Below, one piece after another: positions 1 to 7,963 of a stretch of DNA of 45,884 bases (its first letter is position 1; each line of letters starts with the position of its first letter). The DNA is taken from positions 1-45,884 of the forward strand of contig VGSF01000031.1 of NCBI GenBank assembly GCA_016875165.1, given 5' to 3'. Source of the DNA: Deltaproteobacteria bacterium (GTDB lineage Bacteria > Desulfobacterota > SM23-61). The position numbers and the translations under genes are program-made. The notes beneath the pieces are model-generated. The model saw nothing but the letters and a program-made list of their open reading frames with translations, had not been told where the DNA came from and did not search any database.

Positions 1-60
1 ATAACTTCCGCCGATGCCCTTTTGGAAGCCCAAAAAAAGGGGGAGGCAAGCCCAACTTAA
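1..60 (+). CDS. C-terminal tail of an unidentified upstream protein (partial)
   Basis: Frame 1 is open from the first base to a TAA at 58-60 and would encode a 19-residue tail ending QKKGEASPT. The hydrophilic Ala/Lys/Glu-rich end is typical of a real C-terminus, and the cyclase gene follows about 80 bases later in the same direction, so this may be the previous gene of the same operon. Too little is present to name a family. Confidence 0.4.
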   Translation: MTSADALLEAQKKGEASPT

Positions 61-143
61 ATAAAGCCTGAAATTAAGGGAAGTTAAGCATTATGAGCAA
101 GAAGATTTTTGACAATACCCACACCATTCAAAGGAGGAAAAAA

Positions 144-860
144 ATGAAAATCTATGATTTGAGCCAGCCATTATATGACAGCCCACCGACCTGGCCGGGG
201 TTTCCCGAGGTCAAAATAAGAAATCTGATCCATCATGCTAAGGACGGCATCTGTGCAAAGGAAATTACTTGTTGCACTCATGCCTCCACCCACATTGATG
301 CCCCATGGCATTTTATCGGCGGAACTTCATTGACGGTGGATAAACTACCTCTGGAGATGGTTACAGGAAGCGCAGTCGTCCTAAACATTGCCAAAAACGA
401 TTTAGAAGAAATAACCGCAGCAGATCTCGAAGCAGCAACGCCCGAAGTCAAGAAGGGGGATATTGTTCTTATTATCACAGGCTGGTATCGCGATGAAATC
501 TGGGCGGATGAAACCAGATATATGATCAAGTTTCCCGGATTGGTCAAAGACGCAGTCGATTGGCTAATTGCCAAGGGATCTAAGGTGGTGGGAACCGATA
601 TCCCATGTATCGACCATCCTTATCAAACGCCCCTGGTGGACTCTCGGCCCGACATTTTCACGGAGAAAGTGGATCGAGAGAAATTTCCGTTATTCTATGC
701 CCATTATGGGCTTCTGGGTAAAAATATCCCTATTATAGAACTCGTAGGAGGAGAGGTTGGTAAATTATTGGGGGAAAGAGTAGAGGTTGCGGCTTTCCCG
801 CTGAAAATCAGGGGTGGCGATGCCAGCCCGGTCAGAGTGGTGGCCTTCAAAAAGAAATAA
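144..860 (+). CDS. Cyclase-family metal-dependent hydrolase (kynurenine formamidase-like)
   Basis: 238 residues, the normal length for the cyclase/KynB family (PF04199). The diagnostic metal-binding signature HxxxHxDxxxH is present at H46, H50, D52 and H56 (THASTHIDAPWHF), followed by the family's GTDxxxxDHP segment near residues 150-159. Members hydrolyse amide or lactone-type bonds (N-formylkynurenine, isatin, cyclic amides) in the cytoplasm. The start at 144 is chosen because AAGGAGGA lies directly upstream (131-138); an in-frame ATG at 93 would add 17 residues that do not look like family sequence and has no ribosome site. It leads a run of same-strand catabolic genes, so a lactone or amide of a sugar acid is a plausible substrate, but that is inference. 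Confidence 0.85.
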   Translation: MKIYDLSQPLYDSPPTWPGFPEVKIRNLIHHAKDGICAKEITCCTHASTHIDAPWHFIGGTSLTVDKLPLEMVTGSAVVLNIAKNDLEEITAADLEAATPEVKKGDIVLIITGWYRDEIWADETRYMIKFPGLVKDAVDWLIAKGSKVVGTDIPCIDHPYQTPLVDSRPDIFTEKVDREKFPLFYAHYGLLGKNIPIIELVGGEVGKLLGERVEVAAFPLKIRGGDASPVRVVAFKKK

Positions 861-1075
861 CCCCGCCGATAAAACTCTACCCTAAAGTCTTTAGCCTTCC
901 CTGGAAAGGTCAGATTGATTTCCTTACCCAGAGCCCATTGAGGAAACAGGGCTCGGTAAGGCGAAGCGTTAAGTATTTTGACCCGGAACTGATTGGCTTG
1001 GCGGTAGCGAGATTCACAATCAAGACTGCCTCTGGGCTTTATGGAGAGCAGCGACATTGAAGGGAGGTTATCGAG

Positions 1076-1462
1076 ATGAAAGTTATCGGCGAGAGGAATG
1101 TTCCAGAATATCAGGCTCCGTTGCCCAGTAAAAGGAAGGCCAAAATTTTAATCGACGAACTGTCTGCCGGGACCAAGAACCTTGCGGTTGGAATAGCAAC
1201 CTACCCTCCGGGAGAGAAGGCCGAAGCGCACACCCACGACGGGGAAGAAATTATGTATTTCCTCAAGGGAAAAGGGTTACTTGAGACTCCGGAGGGGAAA
1301 TTTTCCGTTCAAAAGGGAGATTCTCTCATTGCTTATGCGCAAGAACCTCATTCCGTTGAAAATACGGGAGATCAAGACATGGTTTTCCTTTTCGTCTTCT
1401 GCCCCCCGGGAACAGAGAAAGCCATCAGGAAGAATTGGAAGTTAGTTTCAGGGAAGAGATAA
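1076..1462 (+). CDS. Small single-domain cupin
   Basis: 128 residues forming one cupin barrel. The metal site is visible: H52 and H54 (AHTHDGEE), E58 and, in the second motif, H92 (QEPHSVEN), with the usual GDSLIAY turn between. Such proteins are metal-dependent isomerases, lyases or dioxygenases, or simply bind small ligands; the sequence does not decide. GGGAGG at 1061-1066 is the ribosome site. It sits 215 bp after the cyclase gene and 99 bp before the DapA-like gene, so co-transcription is likely. Single-domain cupins often accompany sugar-acid pathways, which fits the surroundings. Confidence 0.8.
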   Translation: MKVIGERNVPEYQAPLPSKRKAKILIDELSAGTKNLAVGIATYPPGEKAEAHTHDGEEIMYFLKGKGLLETPEGKFSVQKGDSLIAYAQEPHSVENTGDQDMVFLFVFCPPGTEKAIRKNWKLVSGKR

Positions 1463-1561
1463 TTGTCTTAACTCCGAAAGTCTATACAATAAAGATCAGT
1501 TTGGGAAGCGCCCATTCCATAATTACAAAATGCTCTGCACCGAAAAAAGGGAGGTTCGATT

Positions 1562-2494
1562 ATGAGTTCAGTTAAATTGCGAGGTTCATTGCCGGCTAGT
1601 CTATGTCCCTTCAGACCTGATTTTTCCATCGATGAGGATGCCTTTGCCGCCCATGTGCGTTGGCTGGCCACGGCTTCAAAGGGTGGGGGAATCGTCTGTA
1701 ATGGCCATGCCGGTGAAGTGGCATCCCTCACCAGGAAAGAGCGCAAACGGGTTATCGAGGTTGCGGTCAAGGAAGCAGAAGGCAAAGCCCCAGTGGTTGC
1801 GGGGGTGTACACGGACTCAACCCCGGAGGCCATCGAACTTGCCCGGGATGCGGAAGCGGCCGGGGCCCGCGCGATCCTTCTTTTCCCCCCGCCCGTTTTA
1901 GGGGGGGGAGGAAACCGCACGGAAATCATGGTGTTGAGTTTTGCTAAATCGGTCGCAGCGGCCATCGACATCGGAGTGGTCATTTTCCAATTCCCAATCG
2001 CCGGGCTGGGCTATCCAACCGAAATTCTTTTGCGCCTGATCGAAATTCCGAACGTTGTTGGAGTAAAAGAGGGAAGTGATCACCTACCGACATATGAGAA
2101 GAATCTGAGAGCAATCAAGAAAGCGAGGCCGGAGACAAGTGTTCTTACCACCAATAACACCATGCTTTTTGCAAGTACGGCGCTGGGCGCGGATGGGATT
2201 CTATCCGGAAGCGGATCGGTGGTCGCGGACCTTCATGCTGAGCTGTTTGAGGCTGTTCAACGCGGGGACCTCCGGGCGGCTCAGGCGGTGAACGACCGCA
2301 TTTGGCCTTTAACGCAGGTCTTTTACTGTGATCCGATCGTGAACATGCATAACCGGATGAAAGTTGCCTTAGAGTATCTCGGCCGGCAACCCAAAACAGT
2401 TATTCGCCCCCCACTCCAATCCCTCAGCGATGAAGAAAAAGCTCGGATCATTCGCGGAGTCCAAGAAGCAGGGCTCAGACGAACACAGGCATAA
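1562..2494 (+). CDS. DapA/NanA-family class I aldolase or dehydratase
   Basis: 310 residues, a full (beta/alpha)8 barrel of the dihydrodipicolinate synthase family. The Schiff-base lysine is K169 in VVGVKEGSD. The glycine-rich substrate loop is NGHAGE (47-52) instead of the common GTTGE. At the position of the catalytic tyrosine (usually YN.P) it has IFQFP, with F142 replacing Tyr, so the proton relay of DapA and N-acetylneuraminate lyase cannot be copied exactly. Relatives outside lysine synthesis include KDG aldolases, 5-keto-4-deoxyglucarate dehydratases and hydroxyproline-pathway enzymes. With dehydrogenases around it, a role in cleaving or dehydrating a keto-sugar acid is more likely than lysine biosynthesis. 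AAGGGAGG at 1546-1553 precedes the ATG. Confidence 0.85.
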   Translation: MSSVKLRGSLPASLCPFRPDFSIDEDAFAAHVRWLATASKGGGIVCNGHAGEVASLTRKERKRVIEVAVKEAEGKAPVVAGVYTDSTPEAIELARDAEAAGARAILLFPPPVLGGGGNRTEIMVLSFAKSVAAAIDIGVVIFQFPIAGLGYPTEILLRLIEIPNVVGVKEGSDHLPTYEKNLRAIKKARPETSVLTTNNTMLFASTALGADGILSGSGSVVADLHAELFEAVQRGDLRAAQAVNDRIWPLTQVFYCDPIVNMHNRMKVALEYLGRQPKTVIRPPLQSLSDEEKARIIRGVQEAGLRRTQA

Positions 2495-2649
2495 AAGAAA
2501 AATTTGAAGATGGATCGATAAGTTTGAGGGAGCTCAACGGGAAAGGACACAACCGAGGCAAGGCGATTTTGCTCTTCAGGCGCGGTAAGTTTTTGTAATC
2601 CCCAATAACCGCTGTCTTCAAAGGGACAGTAAAGGAGGTATCCACGGAA

Positions 2650-3411
2650 ATGAAAAATCCGTTTGATTTTTCAGGAAAAACCGTAATTTTAACAGGTGCT
2701 GCGGGGGACTTGGGCCGCCCGATTACAATTGCTTTCGCTCAAGCCGGGGCAGATTTAGCCTTATGTGGCCGGACAGAAGAGAAATTGGTTAAATTGGCGC
2801 AGGAAACCAAGAGGTTTGGGGGGCAAGTTATTTACTCCCAGGTCGATTTATGTAATCCCAAAGAAGTGGATAATTTTGTCAATATGGTTTGCGACCGTTA
2901 CAAAAAAATCGATATTCTTGTAAATTTGGTAGGAGGAATTATTCGCAAACCATCCATTGATTATCAATTAGAAGAATGGCAATGGGTGATGGATGTGAAT
3001 CTTAAGGCGTGCTGGTTAGCTTGCCAAGCGGTAGGTAAAGTAATGATTAACCAGAAATTCGGAAGGATCGTGAATTTCTCATCAAATGCCGGCATGCATG
3101 GAATTCCCGGTTATCCGGCTTATAGCCCTGCAAAAGCGGGAGTGATTGCTTTGACCCGTGGCTTAGCGGTTGAATGGGGGCCTCATGGGATTTGTTCCAA
3201 TGTGATCTCCCCTGGTTTCACCAAGACGCCTTTCAACGCCGAAGTCCTCAAGGATCCGAAGCGGGTGGAGCGCATTCTGATGCGGATGCCGTTAGGACAG
3301 GTTTTACCCGACGATGCTTTGGTTGGGCCGACCTTGTTTTTAGCCTCTGATGCGGCCCGCTGGATCAATGGCCATACGATTAACGTTGATTCGGGTTTTA
3401 ACGTCACGTAG
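2650..3411 (+). CDS. Short-chain dehydrogenase/reductase (classical SDR)
   Basis: 253 residues, the standard classical SDR size. The cofactor loop is TGAAGDLG (15-22), the catalytic serine lies in NFSSNAG (S144/S145) and the YxxxK pair is Y158/K162 (YSPAK). The NNAG motif is altered to NLVGG around residue 92. It ends with the family's INGHTINVDSGF segment. Members oxidise or reduce sugar, polyol or 3-keto substrates with NAD(P). The ribosome site GGAGGT is at 2635-2640. The stop codon is followed at once by GAGGAGG serving the next gene 11 bp downstream, so the two are tightly coupled. Confidence 0.9.
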   Translation: MKNPFDFSGKTVILTGAAGDLGRPITIAFAQAGADLALCGRTEEKLVKLAQETKRFGGQVIYSQVDLCNPKEVDNFVNMVCDRYKKIDILVNLVGGIIRKPSIDYQLEEWQWVMDVNLKACWLACQAVGKVMINQKFGRIVNFSSNAGMHGIPGYPAYSPAKAGVIALTRGLAVEWGPHGICSNVISPGFTKTPFNAEVLKDPKRVERILMRMPLGQVLPDDALVGPTLFLASDAARWINGHTINVDSGFNVT

Positions 3412-3422
3412 AGGAGGTATTC

Positions 3423-4364
3423 ATGGAGAAAATTCGAATCGCCTGCGCAAACCGGGGGGCAGGGACCGCCCCGGTCTTTTCAGCGGTGGAGGGGGGATAT
3501 TTTAAAGAGAATGGTCTTGATCCCGAATTGGTTTTTTACCCAGGACATAGTCGCTCCTTGCCGGCTTTGATCGCCGGGGAGGTAGATTTCACGAATGCGG
3601 TATCCCCTGAGCTCATCTCGATTAATATTCATAATAAGGGGGATGCGGTCATCATCGCCTCGGCAATCAGCCGCAGCGCCCAACAGGTATGCGCCCGCCC
3701 GGGTCTTTTGAAACGCGAAGATCTCCGGGGCAAAAGATGGGGGGTCTTAGTTAGGGGGGATGCAGATGAATGTTCGATTGCCATGGCCTTCGAACGCTGG
3801 GGCTGGGATATTCATAAAGACGCGGAAGTGGTCGCGGTGGGCTCCGGCGGCTCCCGGCTGGATCTTCTTCTCGACGCCTCAAAGGTCGACGTTGCTATTA
3901 TGCACGCCCCCGAACCCTTTCAGGCCCTGAAACGAGGCTGGAACTTCGTGGAGGATTTCGGCCGCCTGGATGTGGCTTTTCAGAACAGCTGCGCAGCCAC
4001 AAAGAGACGGTTCCTGAAAACCAAACCGGATCTCGTTTCCAAGTATGTTCGCGCCTACTGCCAGGGAGTCTACCGTTTCCGCACCGATCCCCATTTCGGC
4101 ATTCAGGTGATCGAGAAATACAGCGGCGAAACCGACCGATCCATTCTTGAACCCACTTATGTCCTGTTTGCCCGCTTGATGGGGGGTATGATGTTTCCCA
4201 GTCTGGAAGGGGTGCGGACGGCCGGGCAAATTTTGCACAAACTGGGGGTGATCACCCGGTTGCCCGCGCCAGAAGAGTTCGTCGATCTCGCCCCCATTTT
4301 GCAGTTGGAGCAGGAAGATTTCTTCGCGGAGATGATGGGTCTGAAGGGAAAATCAACGAAATAG
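3423..4364 (+). CDS. NMT1/SsuA-like periplasmic-binding-fold protein lacking a signal peptide
   Basis: 313 residues of the NMT1/THI5-like ABC substrate-binding fold. The opening RIACANRGAGTAPVFSAVEGG and the following YFKENGLDPELVFYPG are typical of the first lobe, and LIAGEVDFTNAVSP matches the ligand-site helix. The protein begins at the first strand of the fold with no signal peptide or lipobox, and no upstream start could add one because the preceding gene ends 11 bp away. No ABC permease or ATPase lies nearby. It could be a cytoplasmic ligand sensor or an enzyme of the THI5 type, or a binding protein that lost export. Overlapping GAGGAGG provides strong initiation. Confidence 0.75.
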   Translation: MEKIRIACANRGAGTAPVFSAVEGGYFKENGLDPELVFYPGHSRSLPALIAGEVDFTNAVSPELISINIHNKGDAVIIASAISRSAQQVCARPGLLKREDLRGKRWGVLVRGDADECSIAMAFERWGWDIHKDAEVVAVGSGGSRLDLLLDASKVDVAIMHAPEPFQALKRGWNFVEDFGRLDVAFQNSCAATKRRFLKTKPDLVSKYVRAYCQGVYRFRTDPHFGIQVIEKYSGETDRSILEPTYVLFARLMGGMMFPSLEGVRTAGQILHKLGVITRLPAPEEFVDLAPILQLEQEDFFAEMMGLKGKSTK

Positions 4365-4518
4365 TTTTCGTCCGGAAACCCCCCCTCCCCTTGCGGGAGA
4401 GGGTCGGGGTGAGGGGGAGTAAAACGGAAACCCGTGAAATTCTAAACTATTATCACCCCCACCCTTCCCTTCCCCGTCGAGGGGGAGGGGAAAATCAGGG
4501 GTTTCCGGATGGAGACTA
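4362..4518. repeat. Inverted-repeat element with TAGTTTTCGTCCGGAAACC-type ends (family C)
   Basis: The left end from 4362 and the complement of the right end to 4518 agree at about 17 of 21 positions, with TCCGGAAACCCC (4371-4382) and GGGGTTTCCGGA (4498-4509) perfect complements. Inside are further palindromes: CTCCCCTTGCGGGAG, a GGGTCGGGGTGA/TCACCCCCACCC pair and CCTTCCCCGTCGAGGGGGAGG. AAATAG occurs just at both edges (4359-4364 and 4518-4523). The element begins at the stop codon of the binding-protein gene and fills most of the gap to the next gene. The G/C-rich core resembles intergenic repeats common in environmental bacterial genomes. A related copy lies at 40380-40602. Confidence 0.7.
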
Positions 4519-4595
4519 AATAGAAATCAAAATAAGACCAGATTTAATGCCCCCCAAATCGGGGAAACCAAATTTGAAAAAATGGAGATTAAACC

Positions 4596-5486
4596 ATGGG
4601 TAAAAAAGTCGGCTTTATTGGATTAGGCATGATGGGAAATCCGATGAGCAAAAATCTTGTCAAGGCAGGATTTGATCTCACGGTTTGGAATCGAACCGGA
4701 GCGAAAATGAAAGAGATCCTCGATCAGGGAGCCAAAGCCGGAACCTCTCCAAAGGATGTCGCCAGGAAGAGCCAGGTTATCATCACAATGTTAACGGGGT
4801 CCTCCGAGGTGGAACAGGTTGTTTTGGGAAAAGACGGAATAGTGGAGGGATTAACCACGGGTTCAGTTTTGATCGATATGAGCACGATTTCCCCGGAGGT
4901 AAGCAAAGCGCTTGCCTCCCAAGTAACCTCAAAAGGGTTCATGATGCTGGATGCGCCCGTAAGCGGAAGCGTGGGCGTCGCGGCCGCGGCCGCATTGACC
5001 ATCCAGGTGGGAGGGGACCCGAAGGTATTCGAGACGAATCGGGATGTTCTGGCCGCCATGGGCAAGAACATTTTCCATGTGGGCGGCAATGGCATGGGCT
5101 GCTATATGAAGCTTGTTGGCAATGCGATTATGGGCGCAAATATGGCTGTTCTTGCCGAAGCTTTATGTCTGGGAGCGAAAGCCGGGATAGCAACGGACGT
5201 TATGATCGAAGTGCTCAGGAATACAGGCGGAGCCTCCACAGTAATGGAAAGACGTTCCCCCAATATCTTAAAAGGGGATTATAAAGCCCAGTTTATGCTG
5301 AAGCTGCTCTTTAAGGATCTGGGGCTGGCGTTAGATTCGGCCGGGGCGGATACGATTCCTATGCCGATCGTAGGTCTTATCCGGCAAATCTATGCCCAGG
5401 CAATGGCGGATGGGAAAGGGGATCATGATTTCTCGGCCGTGGCAGCGTTGGCGGAAAAACTTTCAGGGGTGAGCCTGAAAAAATAA
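4596..5486 (+). CDS. Beta-hydroxyacid dehydrogenase (3-hydroxyisobutyrate / tartronate semialdehyde reductase type)
   Basis: 296 residues, the usual length. The N-terminal dinucleotide loop is GLGMMG (9-14), the substrate loop is DAPVSGSVG (119-127) and the catalytic lysine is K172 in MKLVGNAIMG with N176. These place it in the family of 3-hydroxyisobutyrate dehydrogenase, 2-hydroxy-3-oxopropionate (tartronate semialdehyde) reductase and glyoxylate/succinic semialdehyde reductases; sequence reading alone does not separate these. The WNRTG segment after the second strand resembles NADP-preferring members. In this locus a semialdehyde produced by the DapA-like enzyme would be a logical substrate. 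GGAG at 4583-4586 is the ribosome site. Confidence 0.85.
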   Translation: MGKKVGFIGLGMMGNPMSKNLVKAGFDLTVWNRTGAKMKEILDQGAKAGTSPKDVARKSQVIITMLTGSSEVEQVVLGKDGIVEGLTTGSVLIDMSTISPEVSKALASQVTSKGFMMLDAPVSGSVGVAAAAALTIQVGGDPKVFETNRDVLAAMGKNIFHVGGNGMGCYMKLVGNAIMGANMAVLAEALCLGAKAGIATDVMIEVLRNTGGASTVMERRSPNILKGDYKAQFMLKLLFKDLGLALDSAGADTIPMPIVGLIRQIYAQAMADGKGDHDFSAVAALAEKLSGVSLKK

Positions 5487-5533
5487 CACCTTCGTCATAC
5501 CTTTTTTTCAACGATTTCCATGAGGAGAGATTT

Positions 5534-6493
5534 ATGAAGTATAAGAAAGTGGGGAACTCCGGTTTGCAGCTTAGCTGCCTGAGCCTCGGAGGATGGACCA
5601 CCTTTGGGGACAGCCTTAAAGACGAGGCTTTGGCAGGAGACATCGTTAAGGCGGCCTACGATAAGGGGATCAATTTTTTCGACATGGCCGATGCCTATGC
5701 CAAGGGGGAGTCGGAGCGGATGATGGGGCGGGCGTTAAAGGAGTTCCCCCGCCACACCCTGGTTCTTTCGAGCAAATTGTTTCGACCCATGAGCGAAGAC
5801 GTGAATGATCAGGGGCTATCGCGAAAACACATCATGGAATCGATCAATAGATCGCTTTCCCGGATCGGGACGGACTATCTTGACATTTATTTCTGCCATC
5901 GCCATGATCCGGAAACAGCGATGGAGGAGACCGTGCGAGCCATGGATAATCTCATCCATGCCGGGAAAATTCTCTATTGGGGAACTAGCGAATGGCCTAT
6001 TGAAAAGATCGATGAGGCGATCGGTTTGGCCGAAAAATATAACCTCTATAAACCCTTGGTCGAGCAGTCTCAATACAGTCTCCTGTATCGGGAACGAGTG
6101 GAAAAAGAGGTGCTGCCTAACCTTTCCAAATATGGGATGGGGTTAGTTGTCTTCAGCCCCCTGGCCTCAGGTCTTCTCACAGGGAAATATGATGAAGGGA
6201 TACCCGAGAAAAGTCGGATCGGGAGGCTTGGTTTCGTAAGGGAGACCTGGTACCAAGAGGACCATATGACCAAGGTTCGCCAGTTAAAACCGGTGGCCGA
6301 AGAATTGAAAATTCAGCGCAACGAACTTGCGCTTGCCTGGATCCTCCATCAGGCGGGTATTAGCAGTGTTATCACGGGAGCCACACAGCGGGCGCAGCTC
6401 GAAAGTAACCTGAAGGCCATCGATATCAGCCTTCCGCCTGAGGTAATTGCCAATATTGATAGAATATTTTCCTCGGGCAGAAAAGAGCAGTGA
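5534..6493 (+). CDS. Aldo/keto reductase
   Basis: 319 residues of the AKR barrel, closest in feel to the Kv-beta/YghZ branch. The tetrad is D50 and Y55 (FFDMADAY), K81 (LSSKLF) and H122 (YFCHRHDP). The NADPH-binding end is present as SSVITGATQRAQLESN. It reduces aldehydes or ketones (or works in reverse) in the cytoplasm. GGAG at 5522-5525 precedes the ATG and the gene lies 47 bp after the hydroxyacid dehydrogenase, so the two are probably co-transcribed. Its sugar-aldehyde substrate is unknown. Confidence 0.9.
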   Translation: MKYKKVGNSGLQLSCLSLGGWTTFGDSLKDEALAGDIVKAAYDKGINFFDMADAYAKGESERMMGRALKEFPRHTLVLSSKLFRPMSEDVNDQGLSRKHIMESINRSLSRIGTDYLDIYFCHRHDPETAMEETVRAMDNLIHAGKILYWGTSEWPIEKIDEAIGLAEKYNLYKPLVEQSQYSLLYRERVEKEVLPNLSKYGMGLVVFSPLASGLLTGKYDEGIPEKSRIGRLGFVRETWYQEDHMTKVRQLKPVAEELKIQRNELALAWILHQAGISSVITGATQRAQLESNLKAIDISLPPEVIANIDRIFSSGRKEQ

Positions 6494-6565
6494 AAACCAT
6501 CCTCTCAGGAGGAAGGATGCGCGCAGGAAGGGCGATCCAACAACTCATGGTCAGGAGATGAGGAG

Positions 6566-7750
6566 TTGATCCAGAACCGTCTCCTGATTACGGCTGCCAA
6601 TTTTCTGGCGATCGGTTGTATGGGAATGTCTTTCGGATTCCTGGGACCGAGTCTTCCCTCTTTGCGAGACTTTTTAAGGGTTGACCTGGAAAGTGCCGGG
6701 CTTTTTACGGCGGGAATTCAGTTTGGCTATGGGCTGATGGGAACAGTCGGAGGGATCCTTTCCGATTTATTTCGTGGAGAGAGAGTTTTGGTATGCGGCT
6801 GCGTGTTTCTCGGGGGAGGCGCATTCTTCTTTGGCCTGTGGGAATCATATGCTCTTAATCTTCTCCTCGTGACCTTTATTGGGATTGGAAGCGGACTAAT
6901 TTTGAGCAGTTCCCATGTGGTTTTAGTTGGCTTATACCCTCAACGGAAAGGCAGCATCTTAAATATCCACCACATCTTTTCAGCTTCCGGGTCTTTGATC
7001 GCCCCTTTAATCATAGGATACTTCCTCTCTCGACATTGGCGGTGGCAATATGGCTATGAAGGCCTAGGTTTTTTCGTCCTTTCTTTAGCGGTTTTTTTTA
7101 CCTTCGTTCGAGCTCCGAGAGGCGAGGCAAGAAACCGAATCCAATTCAGTCTGATCGGCCGTCTGGCGAAACAGAGAAATTTTATCCTCTTGGTCTTAGT
7201 GGATTTTCTATCGATGGGAACCCAATTTTCAGTAATCTACCTTTCGGTGACTTTTTTGAAAGAAGCCAAAGGTTTCTCGGTGGTCACGGCCAGCGCCGTT
7301 CTTTCTGCTTTTTTCGTCCTGATGATCTTAGGAAGACTGGTATGCGGATGGCTCGGGCCCCGAACTTTGAATAGCCGCATTATTCTGATCCTTTTATCCT
7401 CATTGGTCATCATTAGTCTTGTCGGATGGAAAGGGCATGGGTGGGTCTCCGCCGTTGGTATCATGATGACGGGGTTAGCGATTTCGGGAATTTTTCCTTC
7501 CTTGGTGGCTTTGACCGGGGAAATCTATCACGATATGGCCGGCACAGCCATGGGATTCATCGTGATGATGAGCGGGTTGGGGGGGATGTTTTTCTGCTGG
7601 CTGACGGCGCTGATTTCGCAAAAAACGGATCTGGGTTTTGGTTTTATTGTTCCGGTAACTTCGGCGATTATCGCATTCGCTTTATTTTTAGTTCAATACC
7701 GACCCCTCCTGCAAGGAGAGCAAGAGAGACGGGCTCCGGTCAAGGGATGA
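6566..7750 (+). CDS. MFS transporter
   Basis: 394 residues, strongly hydrophobic, with about twelve predicted membrane helices and the typical two-halves layout. The loop between helices 2 and 3 reads GGILSDLFRGERVLV, a recognisable version of the MFS motif A. It resembles FucP/NarK-like sugar or organic-anion carriers in general shape only. The start is TTG at 6566, preceded by AGGAG at 6553-6557 with eight bases spacing; no ATG upstream fits the frame. As the only carrier in the first catabolic cluster it is the likely importer of the substrate. Confidence 0.85.
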   Translation: MIQNRLLITAANFLAIGCMGMSFGFLGPSLPSLRDFLRVDLESAGLFTAGIQFGYGLMGTVGGILSDLFRGERVLVCGCVFLGGGAFFFGLWESYALNLLLVTFIGIGSGLILSSSHVVLVGLYPQRKGSILNIHHIFSASGSLIAPLIIGYFLSRHWRWQYGYEGLGFFVLSLAVFFTFVRAPRGEARNRIQFSLIGRLAKQRNFILLVLVDFLSMGTQFSVIYLSVTFLKEAKGFSVVTASAVLSAFFVLMILGRLVCGWLGPRTLNSRIILILLSSLVIISLVGWKGHGWVSAVGIMMTGLAISGIFPSLVALTGEIYHDMAGTAMGFIVMMSGLGGMFFCWLTALISQKTDLGFGFIVPVTSAIIAFALFLVQYRPLLQGEQERRAPVKG

Positions 7751-7836
7751 ACGGTAGGTGATCTTCGGGGAAAAGAAAAGCCTGAGACGACTGGTTAATT
7801 CAATTGTATAGGAAATTGCTTTTTGGACACGGATTC

Positions 7837-7867
7837 ACCCTGTTAGATTTTTACTATCTAACAGGGT
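7837..7867. repeat. 11-bp perfect hairpin in the gap before the alcohol dehydrogenase
   Basis: ACCCTGTTAGA (7837-7847) and TCTAACAGGGT (7857-7867) are exact complements around a nine-base loop. The flanks contain ACACGGATT, CACAGATTATCAGGATAA and ATCTGTGGTCATCTGCGC, words of the CAGAT/CTGCG type that recur between genes in many environmental genomes. No T-run follows, so a rho-independent terminator is not supported. The 213-bp gap 7751-7963 otherwise holds only the ribosome site AAAGGAGGTGG of the next gene. Confidence 0.5.
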
Positions 7868-7963
7868 AAACACAGATTATCAGGATAAACTAAAAAGAAA
7901 ATTAATTATCTGTGGTCATCTGCGCAAATCTGCGTCCTATTTAATTTAAAAGGAGGTGGAACG

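Noticed and set aside
923..960. Imperfect hairpin CTTACCCAGAGCCC / GGGCTCGGTAAG between the cyclase and cupin genes
   Set aside because: No T-run for termination, no recognisable riboswitch features, and only one copy; kept as an unremarkable stem.
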